Shown in pieces: positions 42,865 through 54,810 of a stretch of 64,000 bases of DNA; the first letter of the stretch is position 1; the number at the start of each line of letters is the position of its first letter. The position numbers and the translations under genes are program-made. The notes under the pieces are model-generated. The model worked only from the letters and a program-made list of their open reading frames with translations, made no database searches and was not told where the DNA came from. Origin of the DNA: [Phialemoniopsis] sp. UDSM-2020 (Eukaryota; Ascomycota; Sordariomycetes; Thyridiales; Thyridiaceae); the NCBI GenBank assembly GCA_018873225.1, contig JAEILZ010000001.1, positions 558,001 to 622,000 on the forward strand, in the 5' to 3' direction.

Positions 42865-44008
42865 ATGTCTACACAGAAGAATGGCACCAATGGCACCTCG
42901 AATGGCACCTCGAATGGCGCAAAAGGTGCCAACGGAGGTGTCGCGTCCCAAGACAAGCTTCCTCAAGAGTTGATCGATGCCATGCAGGCACTCTTTGGCG
43001 GCAAACATCCGGGTTATCGTACAAGTATGCATGTCATGAACGCTGCACGAGGGTTTCGCTAACATGTCACTTCAAGCCCACGCAAAGGGCTTACTGGTAG
43101 AGGGCACCTTTCAGCCGACCCCCGAGGCCAAAAATCTCTCGGTGGCTGCTCACTTCAACAACCCGTCAACTCCGGTGATCGCTCGCTTCTCCGTCGGCGG
43201 CGGACTTCCACACATCCCTGACGTGGACAACAACGCCACTCCCAAAGGTATAGCTATCCGCTTTCAGGTTGACAGTCAGACGCACACCGATCTGATCAGT
43301 CACACCTTCAATGGATTCGCGACCCGAAACGGCGAAGACTTCCTCACTTTCCTCAGGCTCTTCGGTGGTCTTAACGCTGCTGAGTTCGCGCTCAAGAAAG
43401 CCAAGGCAGGAGGCGGTGACTGCTCCAAGGAACAACAGGCCTTCGACAAAGCCCAGGCTGACTTTGGCGTCTTTCTCAAGACCCATCCATCTGCGGCGCT
43501 GTTCGTGGGGTCTCCGAAGCCGAACCCCATCAACTATGGCACTACCAAATATTGGGAGCCCAACACTCATGTTCTGACCAACAAGGACGGCAAGGTCACC
43601 AATGTTCGGTACCTGCTCGATCCAGTAGACGGGGAACATCTCTATCCCCACGACGAGGACGTGTTGAAGAAGCTTGGACGCGACTATCTCGAGGATGACC
43701 TACGTCAGCGGTTCCCAGCCAAGCCAATCGTCTTCACTCTCAAAGCACACATCGCAGGTCCAAATGAGACCCTGGACGATGCCACCGTTCCATACATGAG
43801 CCAGACGATGGTGCCAGTGGGCAAATTGGTGATTAGCAAGGTTTCGGACAACAACAACGCCAAGCAGAAGGAGATTGCTTTCAGCCCCAATCCGGAGAGG
43901 GGTGGTATCAAAGGCATCACGTCTTCTCAAGATCCCCTGATTCAAATCAGAAAGGGGGTGTATGCCATCAGTGTGGACCAGAGACGGCATGATGCGCAGG
44001 TAGAGTAG
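42865..44008 (+). CDS. Catalase-like haem protein (SrpA family)
   Basis: Two exons (42865-43024 and 43077-44008; 52-bp intron GTATGC...TTCAAG with GCTAAC branch site, phase 1) give 363 residues. The first ~30 residues are Asn/Gly/Thr-rich with tandem NGTSNGTSNG units. The splice restores GYRTTHAKGLLVEGTF, the distal-His region of short catalase-like proteins, and ARFSVGGGLPHIPD, IAIRFQ and FNGFATRNGEDFL follow. The protein lacks the C-terminal extension of true catalases. Relatives use hydroperoxides for peroxidase-type reactions; next to a lipoxygenase that makes fatty-acid hydroperoxides this is suggestive. No signal peptide. The acceptor is AAG rather than CAG/TAG. Confidence 0.88.
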
Positions 44009-44897
44009 GTGTCCGGCACTTCAAGGTCGGCCGGGTTGGAGCTTTGTCTTGAACAGGCCAAGCGTGGTGGAGCCGGCCACGGAACGACTCGTGGGGCTCA
44101 GTTGGTCCTCATGCGCGTCATCGCTTGTGTGTACTTACACCACGGACGACCGTGGAGTTCCGTGGATTAAGTTGAGATTGGAAATGTCCTGGTCAATAGC
44201 ACTTAGTATTATCAATATCCTAATTCAAAACGGTGCGCCTTTTTCAAGTAACACTTGAGGTGTAGTTCGTGCGTAGTGAGAGTTTTCACGGAGGAACATG
44301 ATGCAGTGCGGTCGGTGGATCGAAGACCGATCCGCCGTGTTTTTGGAGAAAATTTCAGACCTCCGACTCGCCGATTTTCTTGTTCGGAGCAACTCACAGC
44401 CCGGATATAAAAGCTCCAACACAGCCAGCGAATTTCGCCAACAATTGTCGAGTCACCGGCGGCTTCGCATAAGAGATTTTCGTGATCAAACTACCGCTTC
44501 ACCGACACTCCTTGAGTGGTTTGATGAAGCTGGGTCAAGTACCGACACCAATGCCACCCCGAGACCACGGCACGCGGCGCAACTCCACTTCTTCTCGGGG
44601 ATCCACGAAAAAGTGATATCACGGAGCGCTGCCCCTAAGCGGCTTGACTCAGGCCTTACAAAACATCATGCCGAGGCCTGCAGATTTGTCATCGGAAAAC
44701 TACTCAAACACCACGCCACGGAGATCTTGACGCATGTTGGGCCGTGATGAAATCGAGAAGTCCCGTTGCCACTTGGCCCGGGCGGCTGGTGATGTTTAGA
44801 TAAAATGATGTAGATCGCCTTGGATAATCGTGACACTTTGAGAGCACATCCCCAAACCATTGACACATTTGCGCCGTGACATATCCATCCACTCACC
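44009..44897. other. Intergenic
   Basis: A TATAAAAG motif occurs near 44405 but no convincing gene starts after it except the reductase 490 bases away. Frame 44298-44747 has no features I trust. Confidence 0.4.
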
Positions 44898-46274
44898 ATG
44901 TCGCCGCCACGATTCCCTTCCGCTCCCATCGACCCGGCGCCCCTGGGCGCACCTCTCGAGATGCCCTTCTCGGGTCGCAGGGCACCTAACCGCTTCCTCA
45001 AGGCCGCTATGTCAGAGCGTCTCGCATCATGGCACCCAACCGACCTGGCTGCCCGAGGCATCCCCTCGCCTGAGCAGGTGACACTCTACACGCATTGGGG
45101 CGCCGGCGGCTGGGGCCAGATCCAGACGGGCAACATCATGGTCCACCCGGGCCACCTCGAGGCCCAGGGCTGCCTCGTCATCCCGCGCGATGCGCCCTTC
45201 GAGGGCGAGCGTTTCGAGCGCTACAGCGCTCTCGCCGCTGGCGCCAAGAAGCACGGCGGCCTCATCATCGGGCAGGTCAGCCACGCGGGCCGCCAGGTCG
45301 ACGAGACGGTGCAGAAGCACCCCATCAGCGCCAGCGACCTGCAGCTCGTTGCGCCGAGCATGCACCGCTCGTATGCGAAGCCGCGCCCCGCGACAAAGGA
45401 GGATATCCAAGAGGTGATCGAGTCGTTTGCGCACGCCGCCGAATTCCTCGAGAAGGCCGGGTTTGACGGCATCCAGCTACACGGCGCGCACGGATACCTG
45501 CTCGCGCAGTTCCTGAGCCGCAGCACTAACAAGCGGACGGACGAGTACGGCGGTAGCCTCGAGAACCGCGCGCGACTAATGCTCGAGATTGCCGAGGCCG
45601 TTCACGCGCGTGTGTCAACGTCTTTTATTATCGGCGCCAAGATCAATGTCATCGAGCTTCAAGACGACGGGGTGCAGCCTGCCGATGCGCGCGACCTCTG
45701 TGCTATGCTTGAGGCGGCGCGCTTTGACTTTGTCGAGTTCAGCGGTGGCAACTACGAGAAAACCGGTTGGCTGCACGTCAGCGAAGGTGCGCGTGCCCGG
45801 GAGAACTTCTACATCGAGGCTGCGGAGGAGGTCATGAAGTGGCAGCCTGTAGGAAGCGAGCGCAAGATGAAGGCCTACACGACCGGCGGGTTCCAGACGG
45901 CCTCGGCCATGGTCAAGGCTTTGGACGTGGTAGACGGTGTGGGTTTGGCTCGAGCATCTTGCCAGGAGCCCCGGTTGCCGTTGGATATCCTGTCTGGCAG
46001 AGTCACGGGCATCATGAAGTACGCTACGGACGAGAGTGAGCTGTTCAAGCGTCTTTTCACGTCAGCCACACAGATACGCCAGATCTCCCGCGACCAGGAA
46101 CCTGCTGATCTGACGGTACCGGAGAACATGGAGAGCATGTGGGGGGATATCATGGCGCAGCTGCAGCGTACCGGACAGGACCAGACGGGCGCGACGTACG
46201 GTCTCCCCGACGTGACGCAACCAACGCGTCCTTATATCGAGCCTGCAATTGAGAGAAATGGCGTGCTGGCATGA
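44898..46274 (+). CDS. NADH:flavin oxidoreductase (Old Yellow Enzyme family)
   Basis: Intronless, 458 residues. TIM-barrel FMN enzyme: APNRFLKAAMSERLAS at strand 1, GGLIIGQVSHAGRQVD, the substrate-binding pair in HGAHGYLLAQFLSRSTNKRT followed by DEYGGSLENRARL, and YTTGGFQTASAM with VDGVGLARA for the phosphate end. No iron-sulfur or dinucleotide-binding extension follows, so it is a single-domain ene-reductase type. It reduces activated C=C bonds using NAD(P)H. It lies downstream of the catalase-like gene on the same strand, 890 bases apart, not an operon. Confidence 0.93.
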   Translation: MSPPRFPSAPIDPAPLGAPLEMPFSGRRAPNRFLKAAMSERLASWHPTDLAARGIPSPEQVTLYTHWGAGGWGQIQTGNIMVHPGHLEAQGCLVIPRDAPFEGERFERYSALAAGAKKHGGLIIGQVSHAGRQVDETVQKHPISASDLQLVAPSMHRSYAKPRPATKEDIQEVIESFAHAAEFLEKAGFDGIQLHGAHGYLLAQFLSRSTNKRTDEYGGSLENRARLMLEIAEAVHARVSTSFIIGAKINVIELQDDGVQPADARDLCAMLEAARFDFVEFSGGNYEKTGWLHVSEGARARENFYIEAAEEVMKWQPVGSERKMKAYTTGGFQTASAMVKALDVVDGVGLARASCQEPRLPLDILSGRVTGIMKYATDESELFKRLFTSATQIRQISRDQEPADLTVPENMESMWGDIMAQLQRTGQDQTGATYGLPDVTQPTRPYIEPAIERNGVLA

Positions 46275-46449
46275 TAAAGTTGCTTATAGAGACGACTAGG
46301 CTGTACGGATGAGGTCTTGAATAGAAGCGCTCCCAACCCTCCCAGGTAGTGGGATAATATCTAGCAAACGAATTTCTGTCCTTTGAATAAAGAATACTTT
46401 AAAAACATCTCAAGATCCCTGCGGACTGATCTCCCTCCTGATCTCAAGT

Positions 46450-49089
46450 TTAGACATATCGGCCTTCCTCCGTTGGTGTTGTGACGTCCTGCTCTTCGCT
46501 TCCAAAACCCAAGTGCATTACGCCATCACTCGTGTCCCCAAGTCGCTCCGCTAAATCTGGAGGCATAGGCACAACGCCCCATCGAAGCTTGCCTCGCGCA
46601 AGGGCTTGTCTGACATCGACCAGGTCGTTCATAGGCTCAGACCGACTATTCCTAGGCCCAAGTTCTGTCGGTGACTCTGCACTTTCGTTGTTGGTAAACA
46701 CATGGCATGCTGAGGAGAGTACCAATGAATTGGAACCACCCGCAACCATATTGCTTCTGCGTCTCTGCAGGCCGATCGTGACAGGAACAAAGCAAGCTGC
46801 AACTGCGAGAACAAACGCGACCAATATAGCCGGCGCCGAGTATCCGATAGCGGCCATGGCATCAGGCGCCATATTTGCATCATTTCCCAGTTTGAGACTA
46901 TCTCCACCAGCATACCAGTAGCCTGATCAATTGAGGTTAGTATCGAGCCGAATCTACATTTGCGGCAGGAACTTGTTCAGAGACAGACTCACCTCCCTCG
47001 GTCACAAAGACAAATATAGCATTGGATACCAACCAATGTATCAGTATGCTGAATGAAAGTAGCGGAAGACTATATCGATAAGGCAGTTGCAGCCTATATG
47101 TTGATATCTGACCGCCGAGCGGGTGGGAGACTCGTAAGGGTCGGTATTTTCTGCTGTACGACTCGAACTCTTTCTCGACGAGTAAGCGTGTTAGGAGGGC
47201 GTTGTAGGCGAAATAGCAGAAAGATAGAAGAAGCTGTGGGAAGTTGGCTATCAAGAGGCCGCTCACATAGCTGATGTTTACTGTTTGAATAGTTAATAGA
47301 CCGTTGATCACCTTGTTCTCCTCGCTCTGTCCGAACTTCTCTTTGCTACGAATGTGTTAGAGAACGAGGTCTCTTGAGGGAATGAGCACGCCTGAACCTA
47401 CAATCTTGAGCCGTTATTCACCACAGTATACACGGCCATGGACGAGAAGCCGAGGAAAACGATGATCGGGACATATATAGTCGTCCATGCAGATGGGTGA
47501 ATCACCTGAAGTAGATTGCGGCGCTGACAGTGTAGCCCTCGGGATCGAACGTTCGGCGTTAGATTTGGGTCCATCGTTTCATCAGGCGGACTACAGGGCC
47601 ATAACTTCCTTGGTCCGTATTCCAGATTCTGGCTATCCTGAATGTCGCAGCTACCCAGGCCGCTGGTGACCGGGTCTGGCACGGTGATGAAAGACTCGAT
47701 AGCGTCTCCGGGTGTTACCAGGGAGGTCGATGGAAGTTTCCACACCACAATGATTCCAATTGTGACCTTGGCCCAAATACAGACAAGCGTTACTAAGAAT
47801 AAAAGGTTGGTAGCTCGGATATTGCAGACTTTGCTGGGCCTTGGGACTGCTAAGCAGTACTCAACGTCAAAGGTGTTGAAAGTGGAATTCCATCCCAATG
47901 TCTGTTCGTATGCTGCTTCACTGGGTAGAGTGATGTCCAAGTCTTTGAAGGTGAGTTTCGTCTTGGGTACGATGGGGTCGTCAACGTAGAGGTCGATTGT
48001 GGAATAGTTGAAAAGAGACGCGCAAGTATTGAAATACATCTCACGAAAGTTCTTGTTACCAGACTCTTCCTTGATTCCTCTGGACACACTACACTCTGTT
48101 GAATACCAGAGGGGTGTTCTCTCATTTGGAGCAATCTGCCCGTAAAGGCCTTCCAAGACGTTATTAGAGAGGTTGCCATGTATTTCAGAGCTCCTCCATC
48201 CAGTCGGATCTGACGATTTGCTTTTGACAACGAAGATGACATCGCCGTATTTCTGTCTTGGAACACATGAACCATACTGTGCAAGGCACTCTGTTGCACT
48301 GATGGTTGTCCATGATTTAGCAATTCGAGTCGCGGTGCTGAAGTTCTGAGATACTAGCGATGATGCATTCCAGTACTCTGATATTTCTCGAGCCTCACCA
48401 TATCCGTAAAGAAAGTGTGATGAATTTGTATGCGCAGCATATACTCCCGCTGTTGAGTTATACACATATGATGGCCCAATAGATCCTGCAGGAGCAAGGC
48501 TCGCTCCGAGAATGGATGGTGTCGTCTCTTCAAAGAGGGCTGCGGTGGCTATGATCATGTACCAGTAGGATCCTTGATAGTCCGTCTTGAACAGAGAGCT
48601 ACTGAAAACCAAATGTATCGGAACTGAGCTCAATAAGAAAAGAGCCCAGGCCAGGAACTTGAAGGGCCTTATGAACCGAAGGTTTTTGAGAGAAGGGATC
48701 CCTATGTCGAGTGAACGAAGTCGTAAATGGGCGTTATCGACTTCCGTTCTTGACGGAGCGCTCAGAATCTGCATAAAATAGTTCGAGGATGCGAAAACGA
48801 GACTCGACAATATGTTGAGGAGTAAGTGGAGTGCCGTATTGATTCTTCCCGCAGCATCACAGTTGCCCGAGAACACTATAGAAGATCCGAGAAGAGAGGT
48901 GTGCCCTCGTGATATGCTAAGGCCGAAGCAGATGAGAAGAATGACACCACAGACGGCTGCAAGCAGCACATTAAACAAACCTGTCCGCCGCCATCTTCGC
49001 ATTGAGCCATGGATATGGTTCGGTAAACTTTGCGATGAAGTGCTAGGCTCAAATGGTAAGTTGCTCGTACTACTAGCGTTGGTAATCAT
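46450..49089 (-). CDS. DUF6536-type multi-span membrane protein
   Basis: Three exons (49089-47402, 47345-46993, 46922-46450; introns 56 and 70 bp, both with CTAAC branch sites) give 837 residues. The pattern is WRRTGLFNVLLAAVCGVILL at the first helix, FSGNCDAAGRINTALHLLLN, then LSSLVFASSNYFMQILSAPS and DIGIPSLKNL, all of which I recall from the DUF6536 N-terminal domain. A long Cys/N-glycosylation-rich loop follows. The later helices include NGLLTIQTVNISYVSG (exon 2) and IGYSAPAILVAFVLAVAACF (exon 3). The C-terminus is polar and acidic. Common in Pezizomycotina with no known function; plasma-membrane location is likely. Confidence 0.85.
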
Positions 49090-49727
49090 TCTAGCGTAGT
49101 GCGGCAGTGTTCAACCCAACAACAAAAGGTTGCAGAACAAGTCTGAGAACTACTTGGAAGGGTGTTCGTGGCATTTGATGTCTACTGGGAATGGTAGAAG
49201 AAAAGAATGTGCGGCTTGCGTCGTAGACAGGAGCTGACGTGCACGAAAAGTCGACTTGTTGGTCAGACTGCACTACTACTCAACATCGGAGCTGACGAAA
49301 GCAATATCTGCACTTTATCCGATGTCTTGGCAGAGGTAATACAGCAAGCTATGCATCTACCCACATGCAGTCATGGACGGATCAAGTCTGGATGAGCCAG
49401 CAATGAACCACGACTCGGCATCAGCCCATCTTTCGACCTCGTCACTTGCTTTCTGCGCCCTGGCCATGCCGCCGGTCGAGATTGTGGCCCATCCGAAACT
49501 TGATCGCCTCTAAGTTATTAGGGCTTGCTTCTGAGCACAAAACGCTTGCCAGCGACAGGCATAACGAAATCAACGTCACAGCACGAATAAAAGTCGACAC
49601 AAACCCTCAAAATGATGCGCCATTAACCGACCACCAGGCACTGGCGCAGGACTCCGCGGCGATCAACCGCAGCCCAACCCCACGAGAACTAGACAGTGAG
49701 TGCGGGGGAGTTTCGCAACCTACGACT
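49090..49727. other. Divergent region
   Basis: Promoters of the DUF6536-type gene and of the four-TM gene to its right. The frame is open from 49446 into the latter, so its start could lie further left. Confidence 0.45.
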
Positions 49728-50394
49728 ATGAGACGTATAAACATCCGCCAAAAGGCTCGCAATGCTGTTCAATTTCTCAGAAAGAGCTCTCGGACACTCA
49801 AATCCAGATTCACTACGCACGCGGTGCAAATTTACCGATTCTCCTTGGCTATCTTCACAATAGTGCATGCTATTCTGGAATCCCTGTTCTTCACGACGCT
49901 TCCTTTGGTTAGTATCCCAAACGTGTCCTACGCGGGCTCATATCAAATTTGTTAATCTGGCCTTTATCGACTTAAGGGGATCGTTATTGCTTGTTGGGCA
50001 TTCATTCTCATGGCTGGTACCAGCCAAAAGTGTTCGCCAAAGATCAGCCCAGTTCAGCGTACCGTCATCGAAACAATTCTTACACTGGTCACAGCCGTGA
50101 TAGTAGCTCTATGGGTTGCGCAGGACTTCATTTCGTGGGAGGATCGGTTCTTGTATTGGGGCCCCTTCATGAAACGGGAATGGTTCTTTTGAACAATATA
50201 CTGTAAGCTGTATTTCAGCGACGTTCCAAATCTCTGTGCCGGCTAATCACCTACAATACAGTATCTTGAATGCTGTCATGACGTATCGGAACAGTCGCAT
50301 GATTCAGAGGCGATCACCTGGTTACGATTATGAGAGGCCACAAATTATGTTCACTGCCAATGGCGATCTTGTCGCAGCTGTTCTCAGAACCTGA
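49728..50394 (+). pseudogene. Four-TM membrane protein, frame disrupted before helix 4
   Basis: Exon 1 (49728-49907) ends at a GTTAGT donor; the acceptor is TTAAG at 49976. Exon 2 (49977-50202) begins GIVIACWAFILMAGTSQ and includes a third helix (TVIETILTLVTAVIVALWVA), reading on to YWGPFMKREWFF and a stop. The fourth helix appears one frame over as GMVLLNNIL and joins after a good intron (50203-50261, GTAAGC...TACAG) to ILNAVMTYRNSRMIQRR, ending at 50394. So a one-base shift between about 50150 and 50190 separates two coding halves. It is either a recent frameshift, a sequence error, or an unusual splice (GTTCTT donor at 50183). The overall layout resembles the four-TM protein at 29.2 kb. 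Confidence 0.55.
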
Positions 50395-50723
50395 GCTCTA
50401 TATCAGCTCAATGACTTTTAATGTGCTTTGGTAAAAGCAAGTATTGATTCTCGTTACAGGCTCTAACTTTAGATTGGCAATTCACGTACAAACTGCTGTG
50501 GACGTGAATTAGCTGGGTCTTGGAGGAAAAGATTGTCCAGTATTTATGTAAGGACGTGAAGATGCAAGGGCTGAATCAAGTCCGCCAATAATCAGATCTA
50601 ATATATTAAACAAGACCAAATCGTTGGGTCGACCTTCCTTGACCTGTTCAAAATGCATAATGAGGCCTAATCCTACTGCGTCGAACAGTTGACTAGCCAT
50701 CATTTCAATCTCCCGACGTTGTA
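50395..50723. other. Convergent spacer
   Basis: 3' ends of both neighbours; no gene seen. Confidence 0.5.
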
Positions 50724-52291
50724 CTACCACGATTCATGCACACGCTGTTCTCGCAGCTCGCCTTGTTGATTGGCCCTGTTCTCGGCGACTTCAAACTCCG
50801 TGGACACGATGATTCCATTTGGTTTCAGAGGCTTGACGTCGTCATCTTGGCCACGATAGGCAGTCAAGTTCTGCAATTTGACATCCTTAACGATGCGCTC
50901 CTCGCTCTCCGTCAGCGACAACGTGGTATTGAGACCACTTGCCTTGCCGCTTGCCGAGGCAGTTGTACGTCGGCGGCTATTGGTCGCATTGGTACCGTGT
51001 TCGCCGCCACCAATGGTGCGGAAGCCGCTTGGGTGCTTGTATGATGTCGGAGAGGACGAGAAGGCACTACCAAATATGGGCTTGAACCATGTGCGGAGGA
51101 GAGGAAAGATCATCGGCAGGTTCGTGGTAACAACTGAGACGAAGCATTCGCGGACGCCCCACTGACCAGCGAGTTGAGCGCCATTGACGGGATCCTAGGT
51201 GTTGCATCCAGGGTTAGGGGAATGCGTCTTTTATGAAGGGAAAATTGTGACTGAACAGGACCTACAATCTCGACAAAGACTGTCTTGAGCAGAGAGCAGA
51301 CCAAAACGAACACACCCGCACCGAGGACGAAGGTGGAAAGGACCTTCTTCACGAGCTTGAGGCTTGTTCCCCAAAGCATCGGAAGTGGGATCATAATAAG
51401 ATAGATATCGGTGACGACACTCGATGCGAAGGTGACCCAAACGATCGGGGCAGCCAGTGCGGGTTGGCAGACATCTAGGGTGAACGAGGTTATCTTTCAC
51501 AGTCCCAAGTGATCGGCTGTTCATTTGGAGAACTTACTGCCGGGGTTTGGGTTGATCTGCCAGTATCTATTCAATGGCCTGCATGCTCCATAAATTGTCA
51601 AGATCGACGCCAGGAAAGTTGCCCCGACAAGGGCGAAGCCGATCCAAATCCTAACGCGGTAGCGCCGATCAAGTCCCTCCTGCAAAGGCGTTGTCAATAA
51701 GATTGGGAACTGCAGATCCGGCTCAAGTGCCGAGTCCATACCGTAAGCCGCACGTAAAAAACGCACACGGCAATCTTGAGAGTGCAGATCAAGCACACAT
51801 AGCTAGTCCACCCTACCACTTGGATCTTGGAACCAAATACCCTGCACAGATTCATGGTCAACGAAATAATTCCCCTGGAAATCTGAGTCAATAACACCTA
51901 CCTCAACCCATATTCCACAGAGTCTGCTGATAGAGTAGCTCGTTGCTCATCCGTCATTGAATTGTTCGCAAGACCTTGACCGTGGTTCACCGCGAAATAT
52001 GCTAGCGTTGATTGTGTGGTGTACAATAACTGCATGATTTCCGGAAGTTAGTAATCAAAAACTCATGACGAACAGAGTCTCGGTACTAACCACTGCAAGC
52101 CAAACAATGTAGTCATCCGCTCGTAAGTTCGAGAAGCCCACAGAGGTAATACGAGAATACGTTCTGAGGCAGGTGATCAGAACTCCAAAAGAGTACAAAG
52201 TCCACAGTTCCGTATTGAAGGCGCGCAGAGCGGCTTCCATAGCAGCCTGCATGGCTGCGGCGGCTGCTGCCGATGTAGGTGAGTCAGCCAT
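50724..52291 (-). CDS. Fungal rhodopsin-domain integral membrane protein
   Basis: Six exons (52291-52091, 52029-51902, 51841-51742, 51679-51538, 51474-51266, 51194-50724; introns 60-71 bp) give 416 residues. All phases agree and the joins recreate the seven-helix fungal rhodopsin-domain pattern: RADDYIVWLAV, VFGSKIQVVGWTSY, LKIAVCVFYVRLT, ACRPLNRYWQINPNPGNVCQ, PALAAPIVWVTFASSVVTDI, and DPVNGAQLAGQWGVRECFV. A Ser/Thr-rich cytosolic tail of about 110 residues ends in HESW. Such proteins include Pth11-like receptors; whether this one signals is unknown. The N-terminal Ala run (SAAAAAAMQAAMEAA) is unusual but short. Confidence 0.9.
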
Positions 52292-54810
52292 GAGCACGTC
52301 AGCGACCTGTCTGGGCCAGCCCTTAGAGACGGTCGATTGTCGAAATTGTCAACCAGTTTGAGGTTCTGAGGAGGGAAACAGTCACTGAAGATCAGTGACC
52401 CGGGATGGGCCTCATGGTGTTCATTTGTACGAAGCTCTCAGAACACCAGGCGTGTATCGTGGCCGGTTGCCATCTTGAGGCCCAAGACTGAGTGGTGGTG
52501 GGAGGATGCTACGCGAGGCCGGTAGATGGGCAAGGTTACTACCGAAGGTAACTGTCCCTCATGGACGGAGATCCACACCGGGTTTCAAACCGCACTAAGC
52601 AAAGCAGTTCCGGTTTTGGGTATCATTCACTAATCCATGCCGTCGATGGTTTACAGGGGTTGTGTAGACCCTGAATATCACTACACGCGGAGAAAACTCT
52701 AAGTATGGCAGGCTAGTGACTAGCTTCAGGGGCAGCTTCATTGATTGCATGTCGTCGGGGTCTACCGCCTCTGGCCTTGCGCCGGCAAGGTGCTACAGCC
52801 CCGGACATGCCATTAGCATGAAGGGTGTGAGAAAGGCACGCATCTGGCAAGGAATGAAGACAGACTCTATGTCTCAAATAGGACAGAAACAAAAGTTATC
52901 ACTTCCAGTATGATAGGTAGTCGCAAGCCGTTGACTTGACAGACGATTTCACTCTTTATTCTCGAATGGAGAACTCGCAGCGCTCGGACCACTCTACTGT
53001 TCGCAAAAAGGTAATGGAACCGGGTAACTCACCCGTTTATAATCGTCATCCGGTTGTGGAGTGATGCGATTGCCCCGCGAGGTGGCCTCCATTGTCAGGC
53101 GAGGAGACCTGTTGCCACGAGAGATCAGGAGCCAAAGGAGGGAAGAAGTTTCCAGTAGCCTTCCCTGTTCTTATCAGATGCACTGCCGGCAATGATCCCT
53201 GACCGACTTGACTCTGACCCACCGGCCGCGGCAAGAGGTTCAGGAACGACCCCGTGTCGAGGACCCTGCAAAGTATATCATGCACCAGCCAACAGGGGCT
53301 GAGAAAGACGGAGGTGCGCGTGCAGGGACCTGCATTTCAGCGTCACATCGTTGTTCACAGTGGTCTGTTGCGTCAATTACAAAGGTTTTGGGGAGTGGAT
53401 GCGATGATAAATATATTGCTTAGTTAAACGTGTTTCTTTCACCTGCCAGCTATTGCATGTCGATATTACAAGCCCCATCCCAGAGGTTTGACCAGCCCCG
53501 TCGATTATCATATTCTACTTGCTACAGGCTACTGCAGGGGTGCACACCATGATTTCGAAACAGTCACTTTGTGACCATATAATCATATTAGCTATATTTC
53601 GTCGCTTCAGCAACTTTACAGGCTATCCGGGACTCCCGAGGAGGTGTGCTCCTGGACTGCAAACGCAACCGACCCTGGGCCACGTGCTAGCTGCCTCCCG
53701 AGGACTTGTGCAATCTCCGTCTACGCATCACTTTTGTTGCCCCCCGGGATATTTACAAACGAATGTAACATAACAGAGAGATCTCCGATAGCTGGAAAGT
53801 TGATTAGCGAGCCTCGGCTCTGATGTAGAGTAGTTGCCTTCATTCTCACTCTCAGCTACCTGGTTGAGGACGTGCGTTGAAAAAATGCCGCGAGATCCGT
53901 GCATGGAAAGCGTGGCAAGCAGGGATAATGATCAGAGAACCAGGTAAATTTATCCCGTGTCTCTATTGTACATGCCGTCGAGTCGAACCCCATCCACACC
54001 TCGTGGCCCAGATAGTCGGCATAGCTCATCAGCAAATGCTAAGGGAATGACACAAGTAACTTATTTGGTATGGACCTCTGCATTGCTTGCATAACATTAG
54101 TTAAAGATTAATGGTTTAGTCCGTTGCCATATCAAAGTTCATAGCCGAGAATGGGACTTAACTCGAAGCCGGCACAACCGCCCCTTTATCTTGCATACAG
54201 GCCCAGGTCAACGGCGCGGCGCCCGACCCGCTGCAGTATTCAACGGCAAGCCCCCATCAGCATTTTCGATACGGCTTTCCAAACTTTCTCCAGCTGGCTG
54301 ACAGGACTTGTAGTTACCACCAGAGGAGCTTCGTTCATTGTCAGAACCTAAAATTGACGATCGTCACCCCGCTGCTTACATCTGGCCTCAAAAGCGTTAT
54401 ACTGAGTACAAGGTGTTGTGCCCAGGCGACATGTCGGCCGCCAACCGCCCATACGTACCCCTTTCTATAGCAGGGAACACATTAGTCAAACATGGTAATA
54501 TTCCGTGGACCTTCGTCAATTAACGAAGGGCAGGAGCCGACGTTGCAGAGCGGCGACCAGGCACCCCTGCATTACCCGTGGTGGTCTTAGCTGTCTGCCC
54601 CGCAGCCGTCGCTTCGATGGTACACAGAGTTAGCAGGCCATCCTTGTAGGAACCAGTGTTCAAAAAGACAGATACAGTCATATATATGATACCCTCATGT
54701 CACACTGTCGGTCACATTCCATGTTTCCGCTACATGCCGCTTGTACGGCACACTGCAGCTAATCCCCAACTACTTCCACTCTTTTTCAGCTCGTTTCTGT
54801 AGCCACACAC
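52292..54810. other. Gene-poor 2.5-kb stretch
   Basis: No supported gene, repeat or RNA. Frames are short and lack signatures. A TATA-like TATATATGATA near 54681 is about 130 bases before the flavoenzyme start. Confidence 0.45.

Noticed and set aside
44298..44747. 149-codon frame after a TATAAAAG motif
   Set aside because: No signature, no splice support, codon use unlike neighbours.
46349..46362. 13-base match to the inside of the MITE (RC of TTATCCCACTACC)
   Set aside because: Too short, no inverted ends nearby.
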